From Sphingomonas sp. (lineage in GTDB: Bacteria; Pseudomonadota; Alphaproteobacteria; Sphingomonadales; Sphingomonadaceae), in the NCBI RefSeq assembly GCF_029239295.1, contig NZ_JAQZBC010000002.1, positions 1-64,000 on the forward strand: a stretch of DNA of 64,000 nt, in the 5' to 3' direction. Shown piece by piece: positions 19,547 through 27,886 of the stretch. Every line of letters begins with the position of its first letter. Within the stretch, counting starts at the first letter, position 1. The position numbers and the translations under genes are program-made. The notes beneath the pieces are model-generated. The model had not been told where the DNA came from and ran no database searches. It saw only the letters and a list, made by a program, of their open reading frames with translations.

Positions 19547-19980
19547 GCGCACCCTTCCTCGGGCCGCGACACGGGTCGCAGCCACAGATCGACAAAGCAA
19601 AAATGTCCCCCGATGTGGCCCCCGCCACGGTCGGCTACGACGATGGTTCAAATGAGCGCCGCTGGCAGATGGCCGCGGCGACTGACACGGGTTTAGGAAC
19701 AGCCGCGTGAGTCGATCAAGTCCGGCTCGTGCCACATTTTCGAAATATACCGCCTTGACTCTATGCCGCCCGCGCAAATGCGTCGAAAAACGCACAATCG
19801 GCTGAAATTGCTAGATAAAATGGGAACGGCGCAAAATCCGCCATGCGCGAATCGCGAGATTCCCTCGCCTTTCGGTACGGACCCGTTTCGTTCCAGCAGG
19901 CTTCCGCCGCGTACAAAATAGGTCCGCTGGCGAAGGTCTGATCGCTGCATGTGAACGGGTGCCCAACAGCGGCTACGTAA
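19547..19980. other. intergenic region upstream of dnaA
   Basis: A 434-bp region that must hold the dnaA promoter (minus strand). It is noticeably more A+T-rich in 19720-19830 than its surroundings. I searched it by eye for DnaA boxes of the TTATCCACA type and saw none, so it does not look like an origin. An 85-codon minus-strand frame (19693-19950) has no family features and is probably not a gene. Confidence 0.5.
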
Positions 19981-20937
19981 TCACCCCAAGGTCACCAGCG
20001 CCTTGACGAATCCGCCCGGCTTGTCGCGAGTCGCGACGAGCGCTTCGTCCAGCTGATCGAGCGAGTAGCGACCCGTGTACAACGGCGTCGGATCGAGCCG
20101 GCCGCTTGCCACCAGGTCGATCGCCTCGCGTAAGCCGCGCAGCTGAACCGCGGGGTCGCGCTCATGCGCGTTGACGACGTCGATCCCTTTCCAGTTCCAG
20201 TTCTGGACGTTCACCTGGCGTGGGCCATCCTGGTGATAGCCGGCGATCACCAGCCGCCCGCCGAATCCAATCAGCTCGCCGGCCAGATCGAGCGGCCACT
20301 GCTTGCCCACCGCCTCGATGACTCGCGGGCAGAACGTGCCGCCGGTCCGCTGCCCGACTTCGCCGATGATCTTGTAATGGTCGATCATCGGGATCGTCAC
20401 TTCCGCACCAAATCGACGCGCGAGATCGAGCGATTCCTCGCGGCGCGAGATCGCGATCACGCGCGCGCCCGCCTCGCTGGCCAGCCTGGTCAAAATTGCG
20501 CCGAGAAATCCGATGCCGATGATCGCCACCCATTGCCCCGCTTCGATCTGGGACCGGCGGAAGATGTTGACCGCGCAGGCGATCGGCTCGCCCGGGAACG
20601 GTTGCCCATCGAGCGCCGGGGGCAGCGGGACGACCTTCTCCGCCGGGGCAACATCATAGCCGGCGAACGCCCGTTCGGAGAGCATGGCGACACGCGTGCC
20701 GACGGCCACGTCCGCGCCCTGCCCGACCGCATCGACGACGCCCCAGGCCTCATGCCCCAGCCCGCCCGGCGCACCCGGCCAGCTCGACCATGGCTGCCCC
20801 TCCCACGGCTCGACATTGGAGGCGCAGACGCCGCACCCCTCGATCCTGACACGCACTTCGCCCGGTCCCGGCTGCGGCACCGGCACCTGCTCGACACTGA
20901 TCTTTCCCGGCGCCTGGAGCACCGCCGCCTGCATCAT
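19981..20937 (-). CDS. zinc-binding-type alcohol dehydrogenase, MDR superfamily
   Basis: A 318-residue medium-chain dehydrogenase/reductase. The catalytic-zinc site residues GCGVCASNVEPWEG and GLGHEAWG lie near the start. The NAD(P)-binding Rossmann motif is IIGIGFLGAI (about 140-150). The four-cysteine structural zinc lobe of classical alcohol dehydrogenases is absent, and the late segment QNWNWKGIDVVNAHERDP resembles threonine/sorbitol-dehydrogenase-like members that act on polyols or sugar derivatives. The start is uncertain between ATG 20937 and GTG 20946. Substrate unknown. Confidence 0.85.
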   Translation of the reverse strand: MMQAAVLQAPGKISVEQVPVPQPGPGEVRVRIEGCGVCASNVEPWEGQPWSSWPGAPGGLGHEAWGVVDAVGQGADVAVGTRVAMLSERAFAGYDVAPAEKVVPLPPALDGQPFPGEPIACAVNIFRRSQIEAGQWVAIIGIGFLGAILTRLASEAGARVIAISRREESLDLARRFGAEVTIPMIDHYKIIGEVGQRTGGTFCPRVIEAVGKQWPLDLAGELIGFGGRLVIAGYHQDGPRQVNVQNWNWKGIDVVNAHERDPAVQLRGLREAIDLVASGRLDPTPLYTGRYSLDQLDEALVATRDKPGGFVKALVTLG

Positions 20938-21012
20938 TTCCGTCACGATCTTTTTCGTCCCTTGCCCGATCGAATGTGATCGATGTTGGTGTTCCCGGCG
21001 TTCTGCCGCGGC

Positions 21013-21552
21013 ATGATCGCCAATATGTCGCCTCCAACGCCGCGCGCGCCAGCCGAAGCGCACATGACCCGCACGCTGCGCGAGAATATCGAGCGGCTGA
21101 CCGAACGGGCCGAACGGCACGCCCAGGACGCGCCGCTGGGCGATCGCGTGGCCGACACGATCACGCGGTTCGCGGGATCGATGCGCTTCGTCCTGCTCCA
21201 CGCGGTGCTCTTCGGCGGGTGGATCGTCTGGAACCTGGGCTGGATCCCCGGGCTCGCGCCATTCGATCCGACCTTTGTCGTCCTCGCCATGGAGGCGTCG
21301 GTCGAAGCGATCTTCCTGTCCACCTTCGTGCTCATCTCGCAGAACCGGATGGCGGCGGCAGCCGATCGGCGCGGGGACCTGGATCTGCACATCTCGCTGC
21401 TCACCGAACATGAGCTGACCCGGCTGGCCGGCCTCGTCGAACGGATCGCGGCAAAGGTAGGCGCCGAGAGCGATCCGGAGATCGACGAGATCAAGCGCGA
21501 CGTCTCGCCCGAACAGGTGCTCGACCTTCTGGACGAGAAAAGCAGCGACTGA
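21013..21552 (+). CDS. DUF1003 membrane protein
   Basis: A 179-residue protein of the DUF1003 family. A soluble N-terminal part (LRENIERLTERAERHAQDAP) precedes two transmembrane helices (about 60-80 and 90-115) and the conserved LISQNRMAAAADRRGDLDLHISLLTEHELTRL segment; the C-terminal tail is charged. No Shine-Dalgarno decides among ATG codons at 21013, 21025 and 21064. Family function unknown. Divergent from the alcohol dehydrogenase. Confidence 0.82.
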   Translation: MIANMSPPTPRAPAEAHMTRTLRENIERLTERAERHAQDAPLGDRVADTITRFAGSMRFVLLHAVLFGGWIVWNLGWIPGLAPFDPTFVVLAMEASVEAIFLSTFVLISQNRMAAAADRRGDLDLHISLLTEHELTRLAGLVERIAAKVGAESDPEIDEIKRDVSPEQVLDLLDEKSSD

Positions 21553-21559
21553 GCGCGCG

Positions 21560-22153
21560 TCATCCGGCGTGAACGTTCAGCGCCAGCAGGTGCCCGCCCC
21601 ACTCGCCCACCACCAGGCTGGTGATCGACCCCGGATCGACATCGAACGCCAGGATCCGGTCGAGCGACAGCCCCAGGTAATGCGCGACAGCCCCGCGGAT
21701 GATGTCGGCATGCGACACGCAGACGATTCCCCCCGGCCAGTTCGCCTTGCCCAGCATGTCGAGGTGCGCGACCGCGCGAGTGACCGCGTCGGTCATCCGC
21801 TCACCACCGGGGATTTGCGCGACGGAGCGTTCGCTGTTCCACCCGATCCAATCGGGATCATCTGCCAGATCGGCGATCGCTCGGCCCGTCCAGCGGCCAA
21901 AATCCAGTTCATTCAGAGCCGGCACCACGTGCGGCTCCCCCAGTCCAAACTGCGCTGCGATGATCCGGGCGGTTTCGCTGGTGCGCCGCTGCGAGCTTGT
22001 TTCCACCCGCACCACATTGGTTAGGCGCTTTGACGCCCAATGCGCCTGATCCAGCCCGGACGGCGCCAGGCCGAGCGGGCTGCCCCGCCCGGTCAGCACC
22101 CGCCCCGCCTCGGCATGGGCGCCGTGCCGCACCAGATGGATCGTTGCTGCCAC
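21560..22153 (-). CDS. histidine phosphatase family protein
   Basis: A 197-residue protein of the phosphoglycerate-mutase-like branch 1. The phospho-accepting histidine lies in HLVRHGAHAEAGR near the N terminus, the second arginine in ETSSQRRTSETA, the acid residue in ALNELDFGRWTG, and the second histidine in IVCVSHADIIRGAV. These enzymes dephosphorylate small phosphate esters (e.g. CobC, GpmB types). The substrate here cannot be assigned. Convergent with the DUF1003 gene, 7 nt apart. Confidence 0.88.
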   Translation of the reverse strand: MAATIHLVRHGAHAEAGRVLTGRGSPLGLAPSGLDQAHWASKRLTNVVRVETSSQRRTSETARIIAAQFGLGEPHVVPALNELDFGRWTGRAIADLADDPDWIGWNSERSVAQIPGGERMTDAVTRAVAHLDMLGKANWPGGIVCVSHADIIRGAVAHYLGLSLDRILAFDVDPGSITSLVVGEWGGHLLALNVHAG

Positions 22154-22358
22154 CGCCCCCGAACACCGACCTTTGTTGAAGATGCAACGCTGAACGGACC
22201 GTCCGGTCGGGCGTTCCGCAGAAACTGCTTAATCTGAGTCAACAAGTCGTTGAGCACCCGCAATCAAGCGGAACCAAGCATAGATGAAGATGTTCAAGCT
22301 GAGGTGGGAGCGCTTCTAAGAGAGCGGAAATCCAAGATAAAAAGCGAAGCGGGGATCA

Positions 22359-23474
22359 ATGAGCGAACATGTTCTCATCACGGGCGGCGCCGGCTTCATC
22401 GGTCGCTTCGTAACCGAAGAATTGCTTCGCCGCGGCCACCGCATCCGTATCCTCGACAATCTCCTGCCGCAAGTTCACGGCGACGGGGGCCGACCGGCTA
22501 ATCTGTCGGCTGATGCCGAGCTGATCGTCGCCGATGTGCGCGATGGCGATGCGGTGGCAAAGGCGCTCGACGGGGTCGACAGCGTCATTCACCTTGCTGC
22601 CGAGGTTGGCGTCGGCCAGTCGATGTACGAGGTGGAACGCTATACCTCGGTCAACGACGTTGGCACGGCGGTGCTGTTCGAACGATTGATCGACAAGCCC
22701 GTCCGGCGCGTCGTTACCGCCTCCTCGATGAGCATCTATGGCGAGGGTCTTTATCGTGACGCCGATGGCCAGCTGGTGGAGGATGCCGCACGCGGGATGA
22801 TCCGCGACGGCCAGCGGCAGTGGGACCCGACCGATGCGCAGGGCCGCCCACTCACCCCGGTGGCAACACCCGAGACGAAGCGTCCCGCGCTTTCCTCGAT
22901 CTATGCGCTCAACAAATATGTGCAGGAACGCACGACCCATATCATGGGCGCGCCCTACGGCATCGAAAGCGTCTGCCTGCGGCTGTTCAACGTCTACGGC
23001 CCCGGTCAGGCGCTCTCCAATCCCTATACCGGCGTCTTGGCGATCTTCGCCTCGCGGCTGCTCAACAAGCAGCGCCCGATGGTGTTCGAGGATGGCGAGC
23101 AGCGCCGCGACTTTGTCCATGTCGGCGATGTCGCCCGCGCCTTTGCCGACGCGCTCGTCCTGCCGGAGGCGGTCGGCGGCACGTTCAACATCGGCTCGGG
23201 CCACGACCGCTCGGTGACCGAAGTGGCCGAGGCGCTCGGCCGCGCGATGGGCCAGAATGACGCAACGCCGGAAATCGTCGGCAAGGCACGCGTGGGCGAT
23301 ATCCGCCACTGTTTCTGCGACACCTCGCTGGCCCAAGAGAAATTGGGCTTCAGCGCCGCTGCCGATTTCGAAACAGAATTGGCGGTGCTGGCCGACTGGG
23401 TCGCGCAACAGACAGCCGAGGATCGCGTCGGCCAGGCGCGCGCCGAGCTCGAGAAGCGCGGACTCGTCGCATGA
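22359..23474 (+). CDS. NAD-dependent epimerase/dehydratase, first gene of the glycan operon
   Basis: A 371-residue extended short-chain dehydrogenase. The NAD-binding motif GGAGFIGRF lies at about residues 9-17. The catalytic triad candidates are Ser in SSMSIYGEG and YxxxK in YALNKY. Long inserts carry VFEDGEQRRDFVHVGDVARA, which binds the sugar-nucleotide in GalE/RmlB-like enzymes. It probably interconverts a nucleotide sugar for the downstream glycosyltransferases. It overlaps the next gene by 4 nt (ATGA). First gene after a 200-bp non-coding stretch, so the promoter should lie within 22154-22358. Confidence 0.88.
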   Translation: MSEHVLITGGAGFIGRFVTEELLRRGHRIRILDNLLPQVHGDGGRPANLSADAELIVADVRDGDAVAKALDGVDSVIHLAAEVGVGQSMYEVERYTSVNDVGTAVLFERLIDKPVRRVVTASSMSIYGEGLYRDADGQLVEDAARGMIRDGQRQWDPTDAQGRPLTPVATPETKRPALSSIYALNKYVQERTTHIMGAPYGIESVCLRLFNVYGPGQALSNPYTGVLAIFASRLLNKQRPMVFEDGEQRRDFVHVGDVARAFADALVLPEAVGGTFNIGSGHDRSVTEVAEALGRAMGQNDATPEIVGKARVGDIRHCFCDTSLAQEKLGFSAAADFETELAVLADWVAQQTAEDRVGQARAELEKRGLVA

Positions 23475-24562
23475 CGGCTGCCCCTCAGGCGCGCGACGAG
23501 CGCCCGATCCTCGTCACCGGAGGTGCCGGCTTCATCGGCAGCAATATCGCGCACCGGCTGGCGCGCGAGGGGCACCGCGTGATCGTCTATGATGCGCTGG
23601 TCCGAGACGGCGTGAAGCGCAACCTCGACTGGCTGAAGACGAACCACGGCGATCTGATCGACGTGCGTGTCGCCGACATCCGCGACGAAGCCGCGATCAC
23701 CGATGCGGTGCAAGCGTCGCAGGCGGTGTTCCACATGGCAGCGCAGGTCGCGGTGACGACCAGCCTTGCCGACCCTCGCGACGATTTCGCGATCAACATC
23801 GCCGGCACACTTAACGTGTTGGAGGCTGCGCGCCTTTCGCCTGAGGCGCCGGCGGTGATCTTCGCCTCGACCAACAAGGTATATGGCGATCTTGCCGACC
23901 TGGCGTTTGACGAGACCGCCAACGGCTATCAGCCGGTCGATCCGCTGGTGAACGCTTACGGAATTGGTGAATCGCGGCCGCTCGATTTCCACACGCCCTA
24001 TGGCTGTTCGAAGGGTGCCGCCGACCAATATGTCCTGGATTATGCCCGCAGCTACGGCGTGCCGGGCGCCGTCCTGCGGATGAGCTGCATCTATGGCGAA
24101 CGCCAGATGGGCACCGAGGATCAGGGATGGGTCGCGCACTTCCTGATCCGCGCGCTCGAAGGGCGCGCGATCGACATCTACGGCGACGGCCATCAGGTGC
24201 GCGACATCCTGGAGGTGGGCGACGCAGTCGACGCTTATCTCGCGCTCTGGTCACAGATCGATCGCCATGCCGGTCACGTCTTCAATCTGGGCGGCGGGCC
24301 GGACAATGCGGTCAGCCTGCGCATGCTGCTGACCGAGATCGAGGCAATCGTCGGCCATTCGATTGATTTGCGCTTCGGCGATTGGCGCGCGGGCGACCAG
24401 CGCTATTTCGTCGCTGACCGGCGCGCCGCCGATGCCGCGCTCGGGCTTGGCACGCCGGCCGACTGGCGCACCGGCCTGCGCCGGCTGGCCGCCTGGCTAT
24501 CCGCCGAACGCAATCTTCCCCTCGGCAGGTCGCAGCCCCCGGCGATGAAGGTGGCGGTGTGA
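23471..24562 (+). CDS. CDP-paratose 2-epimerase-like NAD-dependent epimerase
   Basis: A 363-residue extended SDR. VTGGAGFIGSN is the dinucleotide motif. FASTNKVYGDL and HTPYGCSKGAADQYVLDYA contain the catalytic Ser/Thr and Tyr-x3-Lys, and the segment RMSCIYGERQMGTEDQGWVA is close to that of CDP-tyvelose (paratose) 2-epimerases. Whether CDP-paratose is the real substrate is unknown; no CDP-sugar synthesis genes (ddhA/B/C) are nearby, so another nucleotide sugar is possible. 4-nt overlaps with both neighbours. Confidence 0.87.
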   Translation: MTAAPQARDERPILVTGGAGFIGSNIAHRLAREGHRVIVYDALVRDGVKRNLDWLKTNHGDLIDVRVADIRDEAAITDAVQASQAVFHMAAQVAVTTSLADPRDDFAINIAGTLNVLEAARLSPEAPAVIFASTNKVYGDLADLAFDETANGYQPVDPLVNAYGIGESRPLDFHTPYGCSKGAADQYVLDYARSYGVPGAVLRMSCIYGERQMGTEDQGWVAHFLIRALEGRAIDIYGDGHQVRDILEVGDAVDAYLALWSQIDRHAGHVFNLGGGPDNAVSLRMLLTEIEAIVGHSIDLRFGDWRAGDQRYFVADRRAADAALGLGTPADWRTGLRRLAAWLSAERNLPLGRSQPPAMKVAV

Positions 24563-25692
24563 CGCATCGCTTGCGCCGCATCCTGATGACGGTCGATGCG
24601 GTGGGCGGCGTCTGGCGCTACGCCGTCGATCTGTCCGGCGCGCTGGCTGCCGCTGGCATCGAAACCGTGCTTGCCGTGCTCGGCCCCCCCGCATCCGAGG
24701 GTCAGCGGGCGGAGGTGGCGGCGCTACCCGGCGTTACGCTCGTCGATACGGGCGAGCCGCTTGACTGGCTGACCGACGATGCCGTGGCCGTGCGCCATGC
24801 GGCGACCACCATCGCCGCGCTCGCCACCCGTCACCGCGTTGACCTGATCCACGCCAATCAGCCGGCGCTGGCCGCCGGCCTGACCGGCGATCTTCCTGTG
24901 GTGGCGGTCGCCCATGGATGCGTTTCCACCTGGTGGGAAGCTGCCCGGCCCGGCACGCTGCTCGATCCCGGCTTTGGCTGGCACCGTGCGCTCGTGGCGG
25001 AGGGGCTCCGCCGCGCCGCCCGCGTCGTGGCGCCGAGCGAAAGCTATGCGCGGACGGTCGCGCGCCATTACGGCCTGACGGTACCGCCCCTCGCAGTTCA
25101 CAACGGCCGAACACCCGCGCCGGTGCAGGCCGCGCCGATGCGACCGATCGCCTTCACTGCTGGCCGCCTGTGGGATGAGGTAAAGCGCACCCCGCTGCTG
25201 GACGCCGCGGCCGGGCGCCTCGCGGTTCCGCTCTACGCCGCCGGCGCCACCCGCGCGCCCCATGGCGCCTCCGTACCGGTCGAGCATCTCCACTTGCTTG
25301 GCGAACTGACGCCGGACGGTATCGCCGCCATGCTGGCGGCACGGCCGGTCTTCGTTTCCGCGGCCTCGTTCGAACCCTTTGGCCTCGCCGTGCTGGAGGC
25401 GGCGCAGGCCGGCTGCCCGCTGATCCTGTCGGATATCGACACCTTTCGGGAGCTGTGGGACGGCGCCGCCCGCTTCGTTGCCGGCGATGATCCCGCTGCT
25501 TGGGCAGATACCATCGCCGAGGTGATGGGCGATAATGCCGAGCGGACCCGCCTCGCCGACGCCGCGCTGGCGCGCGGCGCGCATTTCACCGTGAACGCCA
25601 CCGCCACCGCGATGCGCGGGATTTACGCCGACGCCGCAGCAGCGGCGAGCACCGGATACGCGGCCGGCACCAGGGAGAGGGTCGCCGCATGA
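24559..25692 (+). CDS. GT4 family glycosyltransferase
   Basis: A 377-residue GT-B-fold transferase. The N-terminal half begins ILMTVDAVGGVWRYAVDLSGAL (acceptor side). The C-terminal donor domain holds AGRLWDEVKRT and the family-4 signature FVSAASFEPFGLAVLEAAQAGCP with the E-x7-E pair. It starts with GTG overlapping the previous stop by 4 nt and ends overlapping the next gene by 4 nt. It is probably a retaining glycosyltransferase using one of the nucleotide sugars made by the two epimerases. Confidence 0.9.
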   Translation: MTHRLRRILMTVDAVGGVWRYAVDLSGALAAAGIETVLAVLGPPASEGQRAEVAALPGVTLVDTGEPLDWLTDDAVAVRHAATTIAALATRHRVDLIHANQPALAAGLTGDLPVVAVAHGCVSTWWEAARPGTLLDPGFGWHRALVAEGLRRAARVVAPSESYARTVARHYGLTVPPLAVHNGRTPAPVQAAPMRPIAFTAGRLWDEVKRTPLLDAAAGRLAVPLYAAGATRAPHGASVPVEHLHLLGELTPDGIAAMLAARPVFVSAASFEPFGLAVLEAAQAGCPLILSDIDTFRELWDGAARFVAGDDPAAWADTIAEVMGDNAERTRLADAALARGAHFTVNATATAMRGIYADAAAAASTGYAAGTRERVAA

Positions 25693-26801
25693 AGATCATC
25701 TATTTCACCCACAGCCTCGCCTCCTGCTGGAACCATGGCAATGCGCACTTCCTGCGCGGCGTGCTCAGCGAGCTGGTCGCGCGTGGCCATGATGTCGTTG
25801 CTTATGAGCCGGAGGGCGCGTGGAGCCTCGCCAATCTGCTCGCCGATCATGGTGAGGCAGGGCTCTCAGCGTGGCGCAGCAGCTATCCAGAGCTCACCGC
25901 CAGCACCTATGATCCGACCACACCGGTCGATCAGCTGACTGATGGCGCCGATCTCGTCATCGTGCATGAGTGGAACGATCATGCGCTGGTCGCCGCGCTG
26001 GGCGAGCAGCGCAAACGCGGCGCCCGCCACACGCTCCTCTTCCACGACACGCATCATCGCGCGGTCAGTGAGCCCGAATCGATGCGCGCCTACGACCTGT
26101 CGGGCTATGACGGCGTGCTCGCCTTCGGGGAGACGCTGAGCGAGATCTACCGCGGCTGGGGCTGGGGCAAGCGCGTCTGGACGTGGCACGAGGCGGCCGA
26201 CCTGCGCCGCTTTCACCCGCCCGAGGTGGAGGGCGAACGCGAAGGTCTCGTCTGGATCGGCAATTGGGGCGATGGAGAGCGGACCGATGAGCTGGAGCGC
26301 TTCCTCTTCGCGCCGGCGCAAGCGGCCAAGCTGCCGCTCGACATCTATGGCGTGCGTTATCCCGCGGAAGCGCTGACGACGCTCGATCGCTACGGCGTGC
26401 GCTATCACGGCTGGGCGCCCAACGCCGCTGCGCCGGGTATCTTCGCCCGGCATCTCGCCACCGTCCACGTGCCGCGGCGCTTCTATTCCACCATCCTGCC
26501 CGGCATCCCCACGATCCGCGTGTTCGAGGCGCTGGCCTGCGGCATCCCCTTGGTCTCCGCGCCGTGGGACGACGCCGAGGGCCTGTTCAGCCCGTGGCGC
26601 GACTATCTGGTCGCCCGAGACGGCGCGGAGATGACCCGCCACCTCACCGTGCTGCGCGACGACGCTGGCCTGCGCCAGTCGCTCGCCAAACACGGCCTCG
26701 CGACGATCAAGGCGCGCCACACCTGCGCGCACCGCGTCGATCAGCTGCTGGCCATCGTTGCCAGCCTGCACACGCCCGCACAGACAAAGGATGCCGCATG
26801 A
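25689..26801 (+). CDS. CgeB-like glycosyltransferase, paralogue 1
   Basis: A 370-residue protein of the CgeB-type GT-B superfamily (glycosyltransferase with a C-terminal Glyco_trans_1_2-like domain). It opens MKIIYFTHSLASCWNHGNAH with the FLRGVLSELVARGHDVVAYEP motif shared with its two downstream neighbours. The C-terminal domain contains RFYSTILPGIPTIRVFEALACGIPLVSAPW, the expected donor-binding segment. Bacillus CgeB acts in the spore-surface glycan layer; the role in Gram-negatives is unstudied as far as I know. 4-nt overlaps at both ends. Confidence 0.82.
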   Translation: MKIIYFTHSLASCWNHGNAHFLRGVLSELVARGHDVVAYEPEGAWSLANLLADHGEAGLSAWRSSYPELTASTYDPTTPVDQLTDGADLVIVHEWNDHALVAALGEQRKRGARHTLLFHDTHHRAVSEPESMRAYDLSGYDGVLAFGETLSEIYRGWGWGKRVWTWHEAADLRRFHPPEVEGEREGLVWIGNWGDGERTDELERFLFAPAQAAKLPLDIYGVRYPAEALTTLDRYGVRYHGWAPNAAAPGIFARHLATVHVPRRFYSTILPGIPTIRVFEALACGIPLVSAPWDDAEGLFSPWRDYLVARDGAEMTRHLTVLRDDAGLRQSLAKHGLATIKARHTCAHRVDQLLAIVASLHTPAQTKDAA

Positions 26802-27886
26802 AGATCGCCTTTTACGGGTCGAGCCTGCTGTCCTCCTATTGGAACGGCGCCGCCACTTATTACCGCGGCATCCTGAAGGGGCTCGCCGCGCACGGGCATG
26901 AGATCACCTTCTACGAACCCGACGCCTTTGATCGCCAGTCGAACCGCGACATCGACCCGCCCGAATATGCAACCTCGGTGGTCTATCCAGCTACGCAGGA
27001 AGGGCTGCGCGCCGTCCTGGCGGAGGCACGCCACGCCGACGTCGTGGTCAAGGCGAGCGGCGTCGGCGTGTTCGACGATGAACTGATCGCCGGCATCGTC
27101 GAACATGCCCGCCCCGGCGCGCTCAAGATCTTCTGGGATGTCGACGCAGCGGCCACGCTGGACGAGATCCGCGCCGATCCTGCCCATCCCATCCGCGCGG
27201 CGCTGCCGCAGCTTGACATGGTGCTCACCTATGGCGGAGGGCCGCCCGTCGTTGAGACCTATGAGGCGCTCGGCGCCGCGCGCTGCATCCCGGTCTACAA
27301 CGCCGTTGACCCGGAAACGCATCATCCGGTCGCGCCCGATCATCGTTTCGCCTGCGATCTCGCCTTCCTCGGCAATCGCCTGCCCGATCGTGAGGCGCGC
27401 GTGGAACAGTTTTTCCTCGCCGCTGCCGCTGCGCTTCCCGAGCAGCGCTTCCTGATCGGCGGCAGCGGCTGGCACGACAAGCATATGCCCGCCAACGTGC
27501 GTCACCTCGGCCATGTCGGCACCGCCGATCACAACGCGTTCAACTGCACCCCGCGCGCCGTGCTCAACATCGCGCGCGATTCTATGGCGGCAGTGGGTTT
27601 TTCGCCCGCCACGCGCGTGTTCGAGGCGGCAGGTGCGGGCGCTTGCCTGATCACCGATTACTGGGAGGGCATTGAGCAATTCCTGATTCCCGGGGAGGAA
27701 GTGCTCGTCGCCCATACCGGGCAGGACGTCGCCGACCTGCTGGCCGGTCTCACCACCGAACGCGCCCGCGCCATCGGCGACGCGGCGCGACGCCGCGTCC
27801 TTGCCGAGCACACCTATGAACTGCGCGCCAAGCAGGTCGATGATCTACTGCGGACCCACGCAGCGGCTGAGCAGGTGGCGGCATGA
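26798..27886 (+). CDS. CgeB-like glycosyltransferase, paralogue 2
   Basis: A 362-residue paralogue of the preceding gene: MKIAFYGSSLLSSYWNGAAT then YYRGILKGLAAHGHEITFYEP. It has a middle segment KIFWDVDAAATL and the C-terminal VLNIARDSMAAVGFSPATRV with FEAAGAGACLITDYWEGIEQ. ATG at 26798 overlaps the previous stop by 4 nt; the frame is open upstream but lies inside the earlier gene. Family assignment comes from this layout; donor and acceptor are unknown. Confidence 0.82.
   Translation: MKIAFYGSSLLSSYWNGAATYYRGILKGLAAHGHEITFYEPDAFDRQSNRDIDPPEYATSVVYPATQEGLRAVLAEARHADVVVKASGVGVFDDELIAGIVEHARPGALKIFWDVDAAATLDEIRADPAHPIRAALPQLDMVLTYGGGPPVVETYEALGAARCIPVYNAVDPETHHPVAPDHRFACDLAFLGNRLPDREARVEQFFLAAAAALPEQRFLIGGSGWHDKHMPANVRHLGHVGTADHNAFNCTPRAVLNIARDSMAAVGFSPATRVFEAAGAGACLITDYWEGIEQFLIPGEEVLVAHTGQDVADLLAGLTTERARAIGDAARRRVLAEHTYELRAKQVDDLLRTHAAAEQVAA

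Noticed and set aside
19547..19795. Longer DnaA with an 82-residue N-terminal extension
   Set aside because: The extension has no DnaA similarity; GTG at 19546 has a good Shine-Dalgarno and gives family length.
19693..19950. 85-codon minus-strand frame upstream of dnaA
   Set aside because: No Shine-Dalgarno with a good start and no family-like sequence; position fits the dnaA promoter region.
19547..19980. Possible replication origin beside dnaA
   Set aside because: A+T-richer patch but no DnaA boxes seen by eye, and in alphaproteobacteria oriC is often away from dnaA.
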